64,000 bases of DNA from Gyrodactylus bullatarudis. Its lineage: Eukaryota; Platyhelminthes; Monogenea; Gyrodactylidea; Gyrodactylidae. This document shows positions 1 through 13,500 of the stretch, in pieces. The first letter of the stretch is position 1. Every line of letters begins with the position of its first letter. A program made the position numbers and the translations under genes. The notes below the pieces were generated by a model that worked only from the letters and a program-made list of their open reading frames with translations, ran no database searches and was not told the origin of the DNA. The stretch lies in assembly GCA_012064415.1 (NCBI GenBank), contig SSNU01000112.1, positions 62,001-126,000 on the forward strand, in the 5' to 3' direction.

Positions 1-342
1 TTTTTCCTCCATAGTTGATATGTTGTTACAGCCGTATTTGGTTTTTTGATATGTATAATTTCTCATGCGTAGTGTTGATTTCATAAAAATCTCACATCGA
101 GTGAACTGGAGTTCCTGAGACTACAAGCAAAAAAAAGTTCATTTGGGGAATATTTAAGTGTAAATAGAAAGTGCTCGGCGACAGATGATTGGCTTAAATG
201 TTCTCTTTTTTATCTAATTTAGCAGACTGATTGAGAATAATTCTGAATGCTACCAGTGTTTTTCATAAATTTCAATCTCTTTGGAAGAGAGGAATTGAAA
301 ATGTAATTTTAATAAGGCGAACGATTCAGACTGTGAATACAG

Positions 343-3300
343 CTAAGCTCCAGGATAGTTTGGCATAAGTTCTGGGTCCAATACAAAGTACTGGTGATGT
401 TGATCACGTTTATTGTTGTTGTTCTTGATCTTGAGACTGATTCTGGACAATTCCTCACGGAATCTATAGATGAAATGGGATCAATCTTAATAATTAATAG
501 GATATTTTTCAAATTTAATAAAATAAATTATCGAATTATATGCTAAAACTAATTAATATGAAGTTGAAAATCTATAATGATTCAAAATTCCCGATTTTTC
601 GAACTTGAGATGGAAATTTTTAATAAATTGAAAGTAGTAGAGTGGTAAAAGAAGTTTTTCGGGATCAAGATCAGACAAGAAAAATTCAAGTATTGATCCC
701 ATTATCGTTTGTGAGTTGAATTACGAATTCTTTATAATTTTCACTTATTAAAAATCAATGAAATTTTGATAATTCAAAATCCCTCAAAAATGGTGGAAAT
801 GTGGTTCAGATTGAATTTTTAGTTCTATTTTTAGTAAAAATCTCTCAAATTTTGTTTTTACTCTTCGAAGATCATTTATTAAAAATCAATGAAATTTTGA
901 TAATTCAAAATCCCTCAAAAATGGTGGATCCGTTGAGAATTTTATTGGCTTTCATGTCTAATTCTAATCCTGGAAGACTTCTATTAACCACCTCTGCACT
1001 TTCAAATCAAAAAAATGAGAATTTGGCGAAAAATGGTAAGAGTAGGCTACACATAATCTGGATTCAAAAATTCTTCAACATATTGGAATAAAATGATTGG
1101 GATTTTTGTAAAATACCTACCAACCTTGGTTGAGTTTTATTTATAAAAAAACTATTCTGTAGTGTTGCAAACATTTGACAGTCTTTTGAAAGGATACCTA
1201 GATACGTAAACCTTTTTGGGAATAATTTCTCGATGTGTTTGAGAATCTCAGTTACACCTGATTTTGGTCAACGCAGAATATCTTGATAATTCTAATATTC
1301 CTACCCGAGACACGAGAGAAAAATGTATGAAATGAAATTGAACTTCGTATCTACGTATTAATGAGAAAGTAACGAAAATTTCTTGATGAAAATCTAAAAA
1401 TAACCAACTCATTCAATAGTGTGACAGCCTCTGGATCGAAAATGTAGTCAGATTCGAATTTTCCAAGAACTGATTGAGCGACCCGATGGCTCAGGCGTAT
1501 ATTTAGGATTGTATCCAGAGTTTCATGTCTATTTGGAAGGGACTGGATGATACTCTCGAGTGTCGTCTGATTCTCAGAATCATTCGATTGGATCGTTCCA
1601 CTCTCTAGTAAATAAATAGTAATTTTGATTAATGGTCATTGATCTTCAGATATCGTGGCCAAACTTGAAAAGAACCAACTCAAAATAATGCAAATTCTCA
1701 CCTTGGAACCAAGATTTTTGAGAAGTAAAACCTCAATTTTTACAATCAAAATAGTCTTGATCATTTTTACAGATATCCTTTTTAATGAATTCATGACTAT
1801 AGATTCCTGATATATGGAACAAGGATATTCCTTAGAATTTAGAATATCAATTAATGGATTTTGTTTAATTGTGCGCTATAACAGTTTTAATAATTTTAAG
1901 AAAAATCAGAAATTTTGATTTGAATACTGCATATTTTTAGTCAAAATCATTTGAATTTTTTGTAATTTACTTCCTTTTAGTTAATGACAAGTATTATTTA
2001 ATTTTATTTGGCACTATTTTCAAGGTCCTAGTCATGACTCATTAGTTATATCCACAAACTGTAAATTTTTCATTTAGATCTCATGCTTTTTGCACAACCT
2101 AATAGAATTTTGAAGCCTTGCATTTTTTAATCTTGAAATTATGCTGCTTTGTACGCAATGAATTTTCTAATTCTAAAATACTTTTTCTGCTCAGTTTAAT
2201 GATGATATATTATTTAGGGAAATAAAATGTTTTTAAAACCAACTCTGTGTGAACTTAAATCCAGGAGGAAGACCTCTAAGACCGAGAGTGTAATTTGCCA
2301 CAAAGCCGTATTCATCAAACATTGGCGTTCTAACAGCTGAACCGCAGATAATCACAAGTAGATACCAGAGACCAGATATGAACTTGGTGACTTCTTCGTG
2401 AGTATTAAAGCCCATTTGTGTTGTGTTACTTCGAAGGCTCATCTGGTCATCATTAATATCGGACGCATACAGAGGATGTCTGGGGAACTGAAAATTTAAA
2501 ATAAAGTCATGAATTTCTACAATTGGCTGTACTATATCTGATTCTTTAAATGCCAAACAATTTTCCTGATAAGTGGTTTGTTCTATGCTGTTTTTCGACA
2601 GCTCAAATGGTCAGTGTGGATATTAGATCCATGAGGATCTCATTTAGAATTCTATTGTAACAAATTTAAATCTTCTTCTCTTGATATTACCTGCTGAGCA
2701 GAGCCGGGAATGTCTCTCAGTTCGAGACCACCTTCCATCATTGGTCTGGTTATTTCCCGGCGCCAGTTTTGTAATTCACCATCTTTCCAAATGTCTTCTT
2801 CATTGCCTGTGAAATGAGAAATGCAGCTGTAATAATTGAGGTAGGTTAAAAACAACCTTAAATTCTATACTCACGATAGACAAGTTTAACGTATTTATTT
2901 GCAAATTCATCAAATGCAGCCTGAACAAGGAGGGCATCTTCACGAAAAGGGTAATTTCCAAGGACCCTCATGTCGTACAACTAAAAGGGAATAAAAAAGA
3001 CAAGGTTCACTTACCCCTCGATAATTGAGATCTTTATAAATGTTGCAATTCCTGTTGAATGACCATTCTTTGAAACCCCGTCTTAGCAGTTGTCTAATTC
3101 CATTTTGACTAAGTTGTATTGTAGATGATAGCCAAGAGTCGTGAAAGAACCAATCTTTGAGTCTCTTTGTTACTACGAGAATATTGGTAAAATGAGGTGC
3201 CAAGATTTGAAATATCGGATGGTTCTGGGACATGTTCTTCCGCATCATGGCATAAATTGACTCAAGTATCATATGATTCAAAAGTCTCTGTAAGACAAAA

Positions 3301-4482
3301 TGATTAATCGCATCAGCCATATTGAACCATAACTTGGCCTGTAGCCAAAGATTGCAGTCGTTCTTGGGCATGAAAACAGGTTCATCGTATTCTCGATCGA
3401 TATTTAATTTGATTGCTATAGGGACTAACTGACGCTTGCCTGTGTAGAGGAACAGGGCAGTTGGTCCACACATTACTCGATCTGATTTGGCTTCAAATCT
3501 TGACATGTAAGAATAATCAATGATAAAAAGCCGTCTGGCCTTTATAAGTTGGGCAAATTTCCAGCCTTCAAATACTGGCTTGAGTTCATTTTCAATAGGA
3601 TAAAATACGGAAGGAACTTCTAAACAGAGACGAATCTGCAATGGATTACATCCGCGTATTCTTTGGGCGCCAAAACAAATATTATTAATCATCCAATACT
3701 GAAGACCCAGAGGTTTTGTTATGGAATATTTGAGAAAAACGTCACCCAAACTTTTAATGTCAGACCATGGGGCTAAATTATTATAGTCGGATGTTATACG
3801 ATTCTTTTCAACAATAATCTGAATACTTCCATCAGTGTCCCATTTCGTGTCAGAGGAAAAAATCTCCGTTCCAGGAATATGTTCAACCTCAACAGGTAGG
3901 CCCTTATCTCGTTGGGTAAAAACAAAAGTCTCATGTCGTTTCGTTAACTCAATGTGGCGTCGTTGTGGAAAGGGATCGTACATGGGTAACACACTGTCAC
4001 AATCCAGGATAACGTACTGTATTTCTGGAATAATCCATTCATGAACTGGAAAAAAGTAGTAGGTAAAGCTTCCTGTTAATCCATTGCGGCGATCACGTAT
4101 AATGACACGATCCAAATACCAATCTGAAATTATTGCCCCAGTATTCAAACGCCAGAATTCTATATGATGAATTTTCCCGAATGTCTAAAAGGATATTTGA
4201 AGATATTCAATAATTAGTACATTTAATATACAATCTAAATTATGGATTGAATCTCAAAGGAAGTATGGTGCTCACTTTTGCCCAATCTTGAAAATCAACT
4301 GTAGATACAACATTGGTATAGTTTGGTTCGCTCTGGAAAATCTGTTCAAATTTAATCATCGCTGATTTATTATCATTTTCATCAAATAAGTTGAGAACAA
4401 CATCTGGACCAGCTAAATCTCCCTGGTAGTCCCCAGTAATGATACATATCTCAAAAGCTATTTTCCCCGAATTGTTTCCCAT
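343..4482 (-). CDS. PLAT/lipoxygenase-like protein lacking iron ligands (7 exons, 719 aa)
   Basis: Exons on the minus strand: 4482-4276, 4184-3015, 2980-2875, 2806-2691, 2487-2244, 1604-1409, 463-343. They join in phase to 720 codons. Residues 1-117 form a PLAT domain (GKI, TGDY, then IEFWR and FFPVHEW). The rest follows the animal lipoxygenase fold: WLQAKLW, NHPIFQILAPH, GIRQLLRRGF, YPFREDALLV, ELQNWRREI, LGKF and a C-terminal FREELSRI...LDPELMPN. Animal lipoxygenases (about 660-700 aa) bind catalytic iron through H, H, H, H/N and the C-terminal Ile. Aligned here are His364, Arg369, Gly582, Arg586 and Ala719, so four of five ligands are gone, the last two inside GSAVRTP where the family has a QHAAVN-type motif. 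The ORF is open and all splice phases agree, so this looks like an expressed pseudoenzyme rather than a decayed gene (inference). Intron 2 is only 34 nt; introns 5 and 6 start GTTGGT. The start is the first Met of the PLAT exon; an upstream leader exon is possible. Confidence 0.88.
745..928. repeat. Exact 53-bp direct repeat in lipoxygenase-like intron 6
   Basis: Positions 745-797 and 876-928 are identical over 53 bp, offset by 131 bp. The sequence (GAAATTTTGATAATTC core) also matches part of the dispersed family A found at 38595, 12664 and 24640, so this is a locally duplicated family A fragment. The rest of the 464-1408 intron shows nothing coding. Confidence 0.8.
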
Positions 4483-5070
4483 TATAATGTTGAGTGAAAA
4501 TGCATATTGCCTTAAATATTTCCTGTTTAAGGATAGATATTAAAAATACATAGTATTTAAACTAAATTTCTTGTCCAGATTTGAAAATGTTTGTATTTAG
4601 TAAAAAGTCTACGTTTTCAAATTCAAATTTTATTTTATTCTGAATTTTTAGTTTATTAGAATTAGGTCAAATTAGCTGGTTATATAACCGGTTTGTATTA
4701 TTTTTCAAAGGAACCCAGGTTGAATTATTCATTTATAATATATATTCAAATAACAGAGTACAAAATAGAATGAATTATCAACATCCTACTTAATGTTTTT
4801 TTTTCAAATATCTAGGATGAAATTCAATCATGTCTTGTGAAATACTCGAAAAATGAGATGAAAGGGAATGTTATGGCGCTTTCTTTTCTACCAAATTCTT
4901 TAAACTACATCGCATGCATTGGGATAATTAAAGATTTAACCTTTTCTTTAAAATATGTGGTTTTGAATCATTCCAAAAATAATATTGAATAATCTGCGTA
5001 TAATTTACTCATTTTGGTAAATCATGTACCATACATGTATAAAAGAGTAAGCTTGTTTAATCGTTCCACT

Positions 5071-6874
5071 TTAAATCTTTGAATTCTCCGAATTAATCAA
5101 TCGTTGTGCAGCTGGGTCTTCTTCGTCCAATTTTCCATTGTCTCCAGGTATTAAGTCATTAGCTATTTTTGCTGTCTTTCTTCCAATCACAATATTTCCG
5201 AAAGCAAGATCTGTTGCAACTTCATCAAATGTCTTTCCTTTAGTCTCTGGCAGAAATAGGAAACAAAATATCCAACAGATGACCACGACAAACAGAAATA
5301 TGAGAAAGGAATAGCCTCCAATTTTTGACTAAAGAAAACATTTAATTTTGGGAATTTAATCAACATTTTAAAAACTCACGTTTATATTGGGAAAAGTTAT
5401 CTGAACGAAAAAGTTTGATAACCAGTTGATTGCCATAGTGAGAGCATAGGCAGATGGTTTGGGCTCAGTTCGAAAGATTTCAGCTGTTACGAGCCCTCCA
5501 ATCGTTCCAAGACCCACGGCGAATGAGCAAATAAAAATAACCAAGAATGTTACTGATATTGCTCCATAGACGCCTTTACTGGTACTTGCCTCTTCCGCAG
5601 ATACAGAAAAATTGACAAAAATACAACTGAACAGTAAAGAAAGAGCAAGAATCGCTGAAGGCCATAATAGGAGAGTACGCCGGCCTAATCTTTCCAACAA
5701 TGGAAGTGCCACAATAGTCATGAGAACGTTGACAATTCCCAAAAGAAGGACACAGATTTGATTATAGCTGGCCTCAATACCCGCAGTAAGCAACATCTTT
5801 GAAGAATAAACCATGACTGCGTTGATTCCGCTGAGCTGCTGCATAACTTGGATTGTACAGGCCAACAGGACAGGCATTCTAAGATCACGCTGTGTAAAAA
5901 GCTGAGTGAATTTGAATTTGGGCTGTTGACTTGTAAAATCAACCTCATCACGTAGTTCTCCGATGAACTCTTCGACATTTCCACCTGGATTGAAGCGAAC
6001 AAAAGATTTACGCGAAGCCTCCTCGTTGTTCTTAGAAAGATAGAAAAAATAAATAAATAATCTGAAAAATTGTATGTTCTATAATTGACAAGAGAAACTG
6101 ATTTTCTAAAGTGCATTTGGTCTGAAAATTTATTCTTTTATCAATGAATTCGAATTAGAAAAAAATCTCACTTTGCTTAAATACAAGAACCTGGGACTTT
6201 CAGGGAATAATGGCATCAAAACCAAGCCAAGGATAGCATTTATCGCTGTGAGAGAGATTGAATATGGCCATAGAGTTGCTGAATTCAGGGCCCAGTTCAT
6301 TGTGAAAAGATATGAAATGACTATGCCAATTGTTACAGCAAGCTGATGACAGGCGCCAATGGCTCCTCTTACATTAGTCGGAGCAATTTCTGTAAGATAC
6401 ATTGATGCCACACCGATAACAATACCGGAATTAATTCCATTAAAGAATCTTGCTACAAACAATAGAATTGGGTTATCAGCGAGAACTGTGGGAAAGGCGA
6501 AAATGGCACCCAAAATTGCAAAAATTTCATTCAAAATTAGTCCGTTTCTTCTGCCAATCTTTTCTGCAATAACACCTGAACAACTAGCGCCCAAGGCAGC
6601 CGCTAGAACAAACAATCCATTCACTATGGAGAGCAATGTTTGTGATGAAATTTCAATGTTATGACGCTTTACAATAGAATCATTGAAGAATTGTTCGATG
6701 ATCTGAAAAAAATATAAAAATGTTTTACGCATTGATTTCTTGAATGAAACTCTAATCTGTAAAAAATTATAAACCAACCGGTGTAATATTGTTCATGATA
6801 CCAATGTTGTAGCCCATGTTGAAGGATGATGTCAGGCATATTACTGTTACACAGCATATCAGGGTTTTGCTCAT
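5071..6874 (-). CDS. SLC2/GLUT-type facilitative hexose transporter (4 coding exons, 511 aa)
   Basis: Exons: 6874-6779, 6702-6172, 6030-5380, 5328-5071, all phase 0. The product is a twelve-helix major facilitator protein of the usual GLUT length. Sugar-porter signatures are in order: EKIGRR after TM2, a RFFNGINSG helix, YLTEIAPTNVRGA, PESPRFL after TM6, QQLSGINAV in TM7 (residues 273-281, the QLS of hexose-selective class I GLUTs), LERLGRR in the 8-9 loop, NW at 411-412 and PETKGKTFDE after TM12. The canonical TM10 GPIPW reads GTIGG (384-388), so the inhibitor-contact tryptophan is lost. A 5' exon ending ATG|GTGAGT at 6949 could splice to the exon starting at 6874 and add one Met; I chose 6874 because it opens the conserved reading frame. 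Intron 1 begins GTTGGT. It is plasma-membrane located by family; substrate untested. Confidence 0.93.
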
Positions 6875-6951
6875 CTTTTTAATGAAAATTTTAATGTATT
6901 TAAAAATGTGAATTTGTTGAAGCTAAAGGTCTGTATAGGAAAACTCACCAT

Positions 6952-7570
6952 TTTGAGAAAGATTCACTTGAATATAATCCGAGCTGTGCTTTAGATATGG
7001 AGAAACTTTCTGCTCATGATTTTGTTTCATTACGTGACTGATATTGAATTAAAAATATTTTAAATAGCCAATAGAGAATAAACGTTCATAGCTCTTTTTC
7101 ATTGGTTAGTGAAATTTATATTAAAATCCCTATTTTCAATTGCTGTTTTTAAGAAATAAGTAACTTAATAAGTTTTATTAAAAAGAAAATTAATCAAAAG
7201 ACAAGTAAAATTGGAGAATTCTTGTAAATATCTTAGTCAGGGATAAATGTAGTGCAATACAAGTGATTTAATATATTCAGAAAAATTAATATTTTAACAA
7301 TAGATAATTAACATTGCCTATACAACTTTATATTAATTGGAATAAAATTCATGAGAATATTGTATACTTTTGAAATGTGGTAGACCGAATAGAAGATATT
7401 ATGAAATTCGGAAATTATAAAAAAGTTTGAATTAGTAAAGAAAATATTGACTAAAACGAAATCTATTTAAGAAAGTAAGATCTTTTACTAAAGATTTTGA
7501 CTTTGCTACAATTTGAATTTTCTACTAATTATCAATGATTTACAGAGTATTTTAAAGGAATGTAAAATTT
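6952..7570. promoter_or_regulatory. Divergent spacer between SLC2 transporter and Sos
   Basis: This AT-rich spacer separates two divergently transcribed genes, so both promoters probably lie here or in leader introns. I see no clear TATA box at a fixed distance and no long ORF. The sequence ACTTACAG just inside the Sos ORF (ending at 7600) could be a 3' splice site, which would move the Sos start upstream into this spacer. Confidence 0.4.
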
Positions 7571-10500
7571 TTGATGATATTTGAAGCATCAGACTTACAG
7601 GGTAATCGATCCTCCTCATTATACAATGTGAAACCAGAGTATAGAGCTTTTATTGAAAATCTTTACAAAAATCGAGAGCATTTTGAGAATGGCTGTCGTA
7701 AAATACTCGAATTTACTAAACGATCAACTTCTCAAAGAACAATTACAAACTTTCCTGAGAACAATTACATTTATAAAGCTAATCTTCGCCAGGATATTCA
7801 TGATTTTGTCAGAGATTTAGGTAAACCCCCAACTGGTGAAGAACAATTCACAAATGAATGTTGGTCAATTGAAGCAAAAGCCCAGACACTTCTTGGGTCC
7901 TACACTATCGATTTGATTGCTGGCATATTCAGTTTACAACCTTTGACTAATTTTAGTGATATTGATGAAAAATTGTCTGATGGAATTTTTCTCTTACCTT
8001 CAAAACTGCTACCCAAAACAACTCAGCTCAATAGTTTCAAAAAGTTGGCTGAAAAATCCAAAAAGAGATCACTCATCATATCAGTGGACAAAATTTTCAA
8101 CTTTGTCAAGGAAATCCATCCCAAAATATCCATTTCTGTCTGCATTTATGCACTCTTTATTGTTGAGCAAATAATTGGAACCATTCTCAAGGTAAAATTA
8201 AATTCTTCCCACTCTAATACATTAGTATTGATTTTCAATTCTTTTATTAGACTGCCATGACATATGAAGAGAACTCGGGAATATCCAAAACTATAAAGTT
8301 TTCAACAATAGAAGTGAGTTCTAGTTGTAATAAAAAAACATCAAATATTTATACTACATTTGTACCATGTTCAAGTATGTATTTCAGCTTGTAATAACTT
8401 TCTAAACCCTTTCAAATTTTATTAGACCCTGTTGAATATCTACAAAGAAAAGGTGGTCCAAAAGTTGAAAAAGGCTAACACAACTGAGATCAATCTCAAG
8501 ACACAGGGTTTCGACTATGAAAAAAGCATTGGACAAATGCAGATATTCCTCGTGACAATGATCGATCAGATGGACTTGATAATTCGTCTCCTCAAGTGTC
8601 CCATTCAATTTCTTGTCGGGGGTGCTGAGGTTAATGAACACGAAGATTCTTTCCTGACGTCTGTCTTTTCGAATCAAAAAGAGTTTGACCCTAATATCGA
8701 TAGATCACACAAAATTGTGGTGATCTATTCTCTTCTCAATGAGCTCCATCAAAATTTGAAGCAGAACCTGACCTGTTTCGATGACCTCAAGGAGCCATCA
8801 TCCAAGAGTCCATTGGAGAAGTTTGGCTCTAATCTCTTGGAGTTAGCTGAGAGCAATGTACTGCATTTATTCAGTTGTTATTCGGCAACCTTACTACAGA
8901 GGCCTCATAGTTCTCGATCATTTAAGGAGAATGGTCTCAACAAGAATCTGACCGATATCCTTGAAGTGGAAACCTTAAATGAGATGAGCTTCGATTGTAC
9001 AATTTATCTGAGCTTCTTTAGTCGGTATATTCTATCAGCACTGACGAATCCAATCTCCTCCAATGTAAGTTCCTTTTTGATACTATATATATTTGAGAGA
9101 AGAGAATTTGACGCTAGTGATAGTCTTTATACGCGTATTTCTACTTCATTCCTGGTTATTCCTGCATGCCTCATTGTTCCTCGAAAGGGACACTTTACCT
9201 TTTATTCACTATCCTTATCTTTTGAAAAACTATTACTTACTAGGGTTTTAGGAAAACATGATGTCTAATGTAAAATAATAAAGATCCAAAAATGGTAAAA
9301 AACCCCTTAGACGAAATACATTTTAGGGTTTTATACAAAAAAGTAAAATGCGTCAAAGGATTTAGATAATAATTAATTTTAAGGATGATTCTAATTTTGA
9401 ATAAATTCCATTATAAAGTTAATTACCTTTCTAAATGATTTACTGTTCTAATTGGTTTTTTTAGGTTTCAGATACCTGGCTCTATTACCAGACACATTCG
9501 TTCACTTGCTCAGATTGTCTCTTATGGGATACGTATGTTCAAGATGGAGAGAATTGTCGTATTAAAGAAAAGTTTCTAATATCTGTTGTGAAGGAACTTC
9601 ACAATCGTCTGTCAACACAATCCCAGGGTACCATTATAAACTTGTTCAATTCGACAAGTTGTAACTTCCTCATCAATACATTCAAGTATCTCCTTCCAAG
9701 GTTATTATTACTGCCGATATTTCATTTCTTTTGTCTCTATGAAATGATTGAGGTAAGCTGATTCATTCTACCATTATTCGTCTGGGTTAATTTTAAAAAT
9801 AAAAATTCATTACGAAATTTTTAGCTTTTTTTACTTGTATTTCAAGAAATTCTTAAGCTCTTCAACAAGTTTAAAAAGAATATTTCAACCTTTCTAGAAT
9901 TTGCAAAAAGTCACATCCAACAATGAAGAGAAGATGTGCCTAAAAGAAGTGGTCAGCATTCTACGCAAGACTAAACGCGAAGTTAAAACAGACTTGACCC
10001 AGAACAATTGGGTCGGTATCTATCTGTCTCGACTTGTTGTAACTGGCTACCTGAATTGTTCAACTGAACCGATGAGTACAATATCCAAGAGATTTCAACC
10101 TGCCAACCAAGAGTCTAATAAAAATAGCATTCAAGATAACCTAGAAATTCTGATGGGAGTCAAGGATGCATTCACTGATAATGTCATTCCAGCACCATTA
10201 TTCCTGGCAGCTGCTCGTGAAATTGGTGAGCTTATCTGTAGAATTTAGCCTAGATTAATTTACGTTTTTAGTTAGATTCTTTCCCCAAATCACTTGTGAA
10301 ATGTGATTACAAGTGCTCATTTACTAAGGTCTAAATGCTCTGAGAGTTTCTTTCCTATTAGCCATGGTGGGATCCATTTTTAAGCTGTGAAATACAGCAA
10401 CATGGGCTAATTCATTACTAATGAATAACCTATGCACGAAATAATTGTAGATAAACAGGATATGTTGAAAAGTCTGTCTTGTAAAATGATAACGCTGAAG

Positions 10501-13500
10501 AAATCTGTGCAGATTGAATCATAACACATGTCCTCTATTGCTCAATCTTATTTCGAAATAGAATTATCATTTGTGAGTTATCGTCACTCTCTGTCTTTCT
10601 AACGCTATCTCTAACCCTGTGGATTTTAAGCGGTTTAAATAATAATAACTTGGTTCACTTTAAAATCAATATGAAAATTCTTCAATAAAGATATTAGTAA
10701 AAGTAGATTTACAGAAATTAATTGTAATTAGAATATAACTAACCGTTTTCCAGATGTTTGGTTGCAGCTAAACGGAAAAGAAGATCTAACAGATGGTTAA
10801 TTTCAAGTTTGATTTTTTTACAGGTCATCCAATCAAGATTTATTTAATTTTGATCTTGACTAATAAGAATACTAAGGGTTTTAGATAAAATTGAAGAAAG
10901 TACTTGACTATTTCAGTACCGAAACGTCTGGAAGAGGCTTTGGAAAAAGAATTTTTTACATATTCCTATTAAATCCACTTAATTTCTGATTAGATTCATT
11001 TCCTATAAAATGCTTTCCAGGATTAAAGACTTGAGCCTAATAGAATTTTAATTAAATTATCTTTTCAAAATAATTTAAACTAGGTATGATATGTCCAGAT
11101 GCAAATCGTTTTTATCATTCCACGTGTAATGTCACCCCGAACGCTCCAGCATTTATCCTTGGATTCACTGGACCAACATCAGCCATGTTGAATATGGTGG
11201 CCGGCAATAATCCATGCAGCTCTTCAACATCAGCTTCATTGTCCCCTGCTAGTTCTCAGAGTTACTTTGTAAACCCTCAACCTTTTGTCGCTGGAATGGC
11301 TACAAATCCATCATCAATGACTGCTCAGAATCAAGCCTGTATGGCTGATTTTAAACCACCGTTATCAGTGATAATGCAACCGATTGTATCGAACAACGAA
11401 ATGATTCCATCTCAGTCAGCAATCTCTTCAAGTTTAGTTGCAAAAGCATGTCCGCTATCAGCCTTCTTACATAGGGTTGAAGAGATTGATCGTATACTAA
11501 TTGGAAAGGAACGCCTTCACGGACCATCTAATGTAGCCCCACCGAATCCTTCTTTTGTAAATCCCGTTATGTCTTCACCATCTTCTGGAGTTATTGGCAA
11601 TTCCGCTACTAACAATAGCAACTCTAACCAAACAGGTTTCTGTGATTGCTCAAATCATAACAAGTCTACGACAGTAATTTGTGATGATTGCTTGTCAAAG
11701 TATTCAGGATCCTTGTACATGAATAAATATCCAAATTTAGGAAATTTCATTCTTGGTAAGCTCTATTAAGGGAAAATTCCCTGATTATATAATATTATTA
11801 TTAATTTGCTAAGCAAGTGTATGCAAGTTTAAATGATAAAATATATTTATCTTTTATCCACAGAGGGTAAATTATTCATGCGAGATTCAAACAAACGAAC
11901 ATGGTCAGATAGATTTGTGGTACTCTTCAATCATTGTATTTTAGTATGTAAATGGCAGCCAAACCGGAGATCACCTCTGATCGGTCAACAGGGTTTAAAG
12001 ATTAAACAAAGGTACTCCCTTAGAAATGGTTTCCATCTCATCGATGTCCCCTCCAAAGCAGATTGGTTATGCTTTTCGAATTCTCTTATTCTATCCTCAA
12101 ATACGCCATCAGCTAATTCAACGTCTACAGGACCATCTGGGTACAATGGACCGTTTCCCCTTAATCCTCATCATAATTCCTTGAATGCAAATATTCCATT
12201 GACTCCGCAACAAAATGCATCAGCTTCATCATCGACACCTGATAGTCAGGACTTTAATTTTGGCCAGAATAACTCTACTTTAATTAATGACGAAGAAACT
12301 TTGTGTCAAAAAAATTCGGTCCTTGGTAAGTTGGTAGCTACTATTAGATAAATAATAGCAAAAGTCTCATTAGAGACTAGCATCCCTCGGCAGTTCTAGA
12401 TAAGGCTGATATTTGGCTAATTGGGAGGCTTCTTCCTATCGACATACTTGAGCATTACTCAGGATTGTATGATACCAAAAATAATTACTAATTAGTAATT
12501 ATTATAGTGAGTCTAGTATAGCTCCGTGCTGAATAAATAAGCTTGGTGAAAGTAATTAGAATGAAAAAATCACACAAACAAAGATATCGAGGGTCGGACT
12601 AGAGTGCTTTCCCATCAACCATTAGACCGGAGGTTCAATCTGTAATATTATTATGTTTAGAAGAATATGGTCATTTTTCAAATTTCGGTTAGATTTTCAT
12701 TTTTTTGAACTTTGAGCTGAAAACTTGATTTGAAAGAATATCCAAACTTATCAAGGGATTTTTTGAATTATCAAAATTTCATTGATTTTTTAGTGTAGTT
12801 AAAATGATCAAGAAATTGAAACTCAACTCCTGAACGATAATTATAATTAGGTTAAGCATTAGAAGAGATTTAGTCTGATTGTTTTTCTTTATTTTATTTT
12901 GATCCCGAAAAACGCAGGTAACATGCTCTCGAGTTTTTGTTAGCATTCTCACCCAATAGAGAGAGATACCAAGGACTGGAAATACTAATTTCTCGCTGAA
13001 ACCGAAACTAATTTCTCCCTATTCTAGAATCTCACTCAAATGATACACCAACGAATTTTGTCTTTCGCTTGGAGATTTACGAAACATCCAACTCTGATCA
13101 GTATCCTATCCAGATCACCTCTCAGTCACCGAATAGTTCCCAGTCAGGCACACATTTCAACTTTAATGAAATTGATCAGAGAAACTTCCAACCTACAATA
13201 TTGTACTTTGCTGCTGAAAATCTTGAGGCCAAAGCTGATTGGATGAGTTCCATTTTGGCCCTGCAAACAAACGAGTTTCTCAATCAATATGTCAAGATTT
13301 TACCAAAGCTAACCTCTCCGAAATCATTTCCAAACCAAGAACAATACGAGTAATTTAATTTTGTAGATTCTTAAGCAAACCAAGTTAAACATTTTTTTTA
13401 AAATGCACAAATCACATTTTCCATAAAATCGTTAATTTTTACCAAATTGACTGGATTTCTGTTCAAAATATATACATTAATCTGACGTGAAAGTCTGATT

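Noticed and set aside
3268..3290. Possible 3' splice site TTTTGTCTTACAG within the lipoxygenase-like exon 2
   Set aside because: The frame reads through in alignment with the family on both sides and no matching donor restores the missing His, so it is treated as coding.
12561..12650. tRNA-like stretch with GGAGGTTCAATCTG
   Set aside because: A TPsiC-like box is present but I could not pair an acceptor stem, D arm and anticodon arm; possibly an old SINE head, not a tRNA gene.
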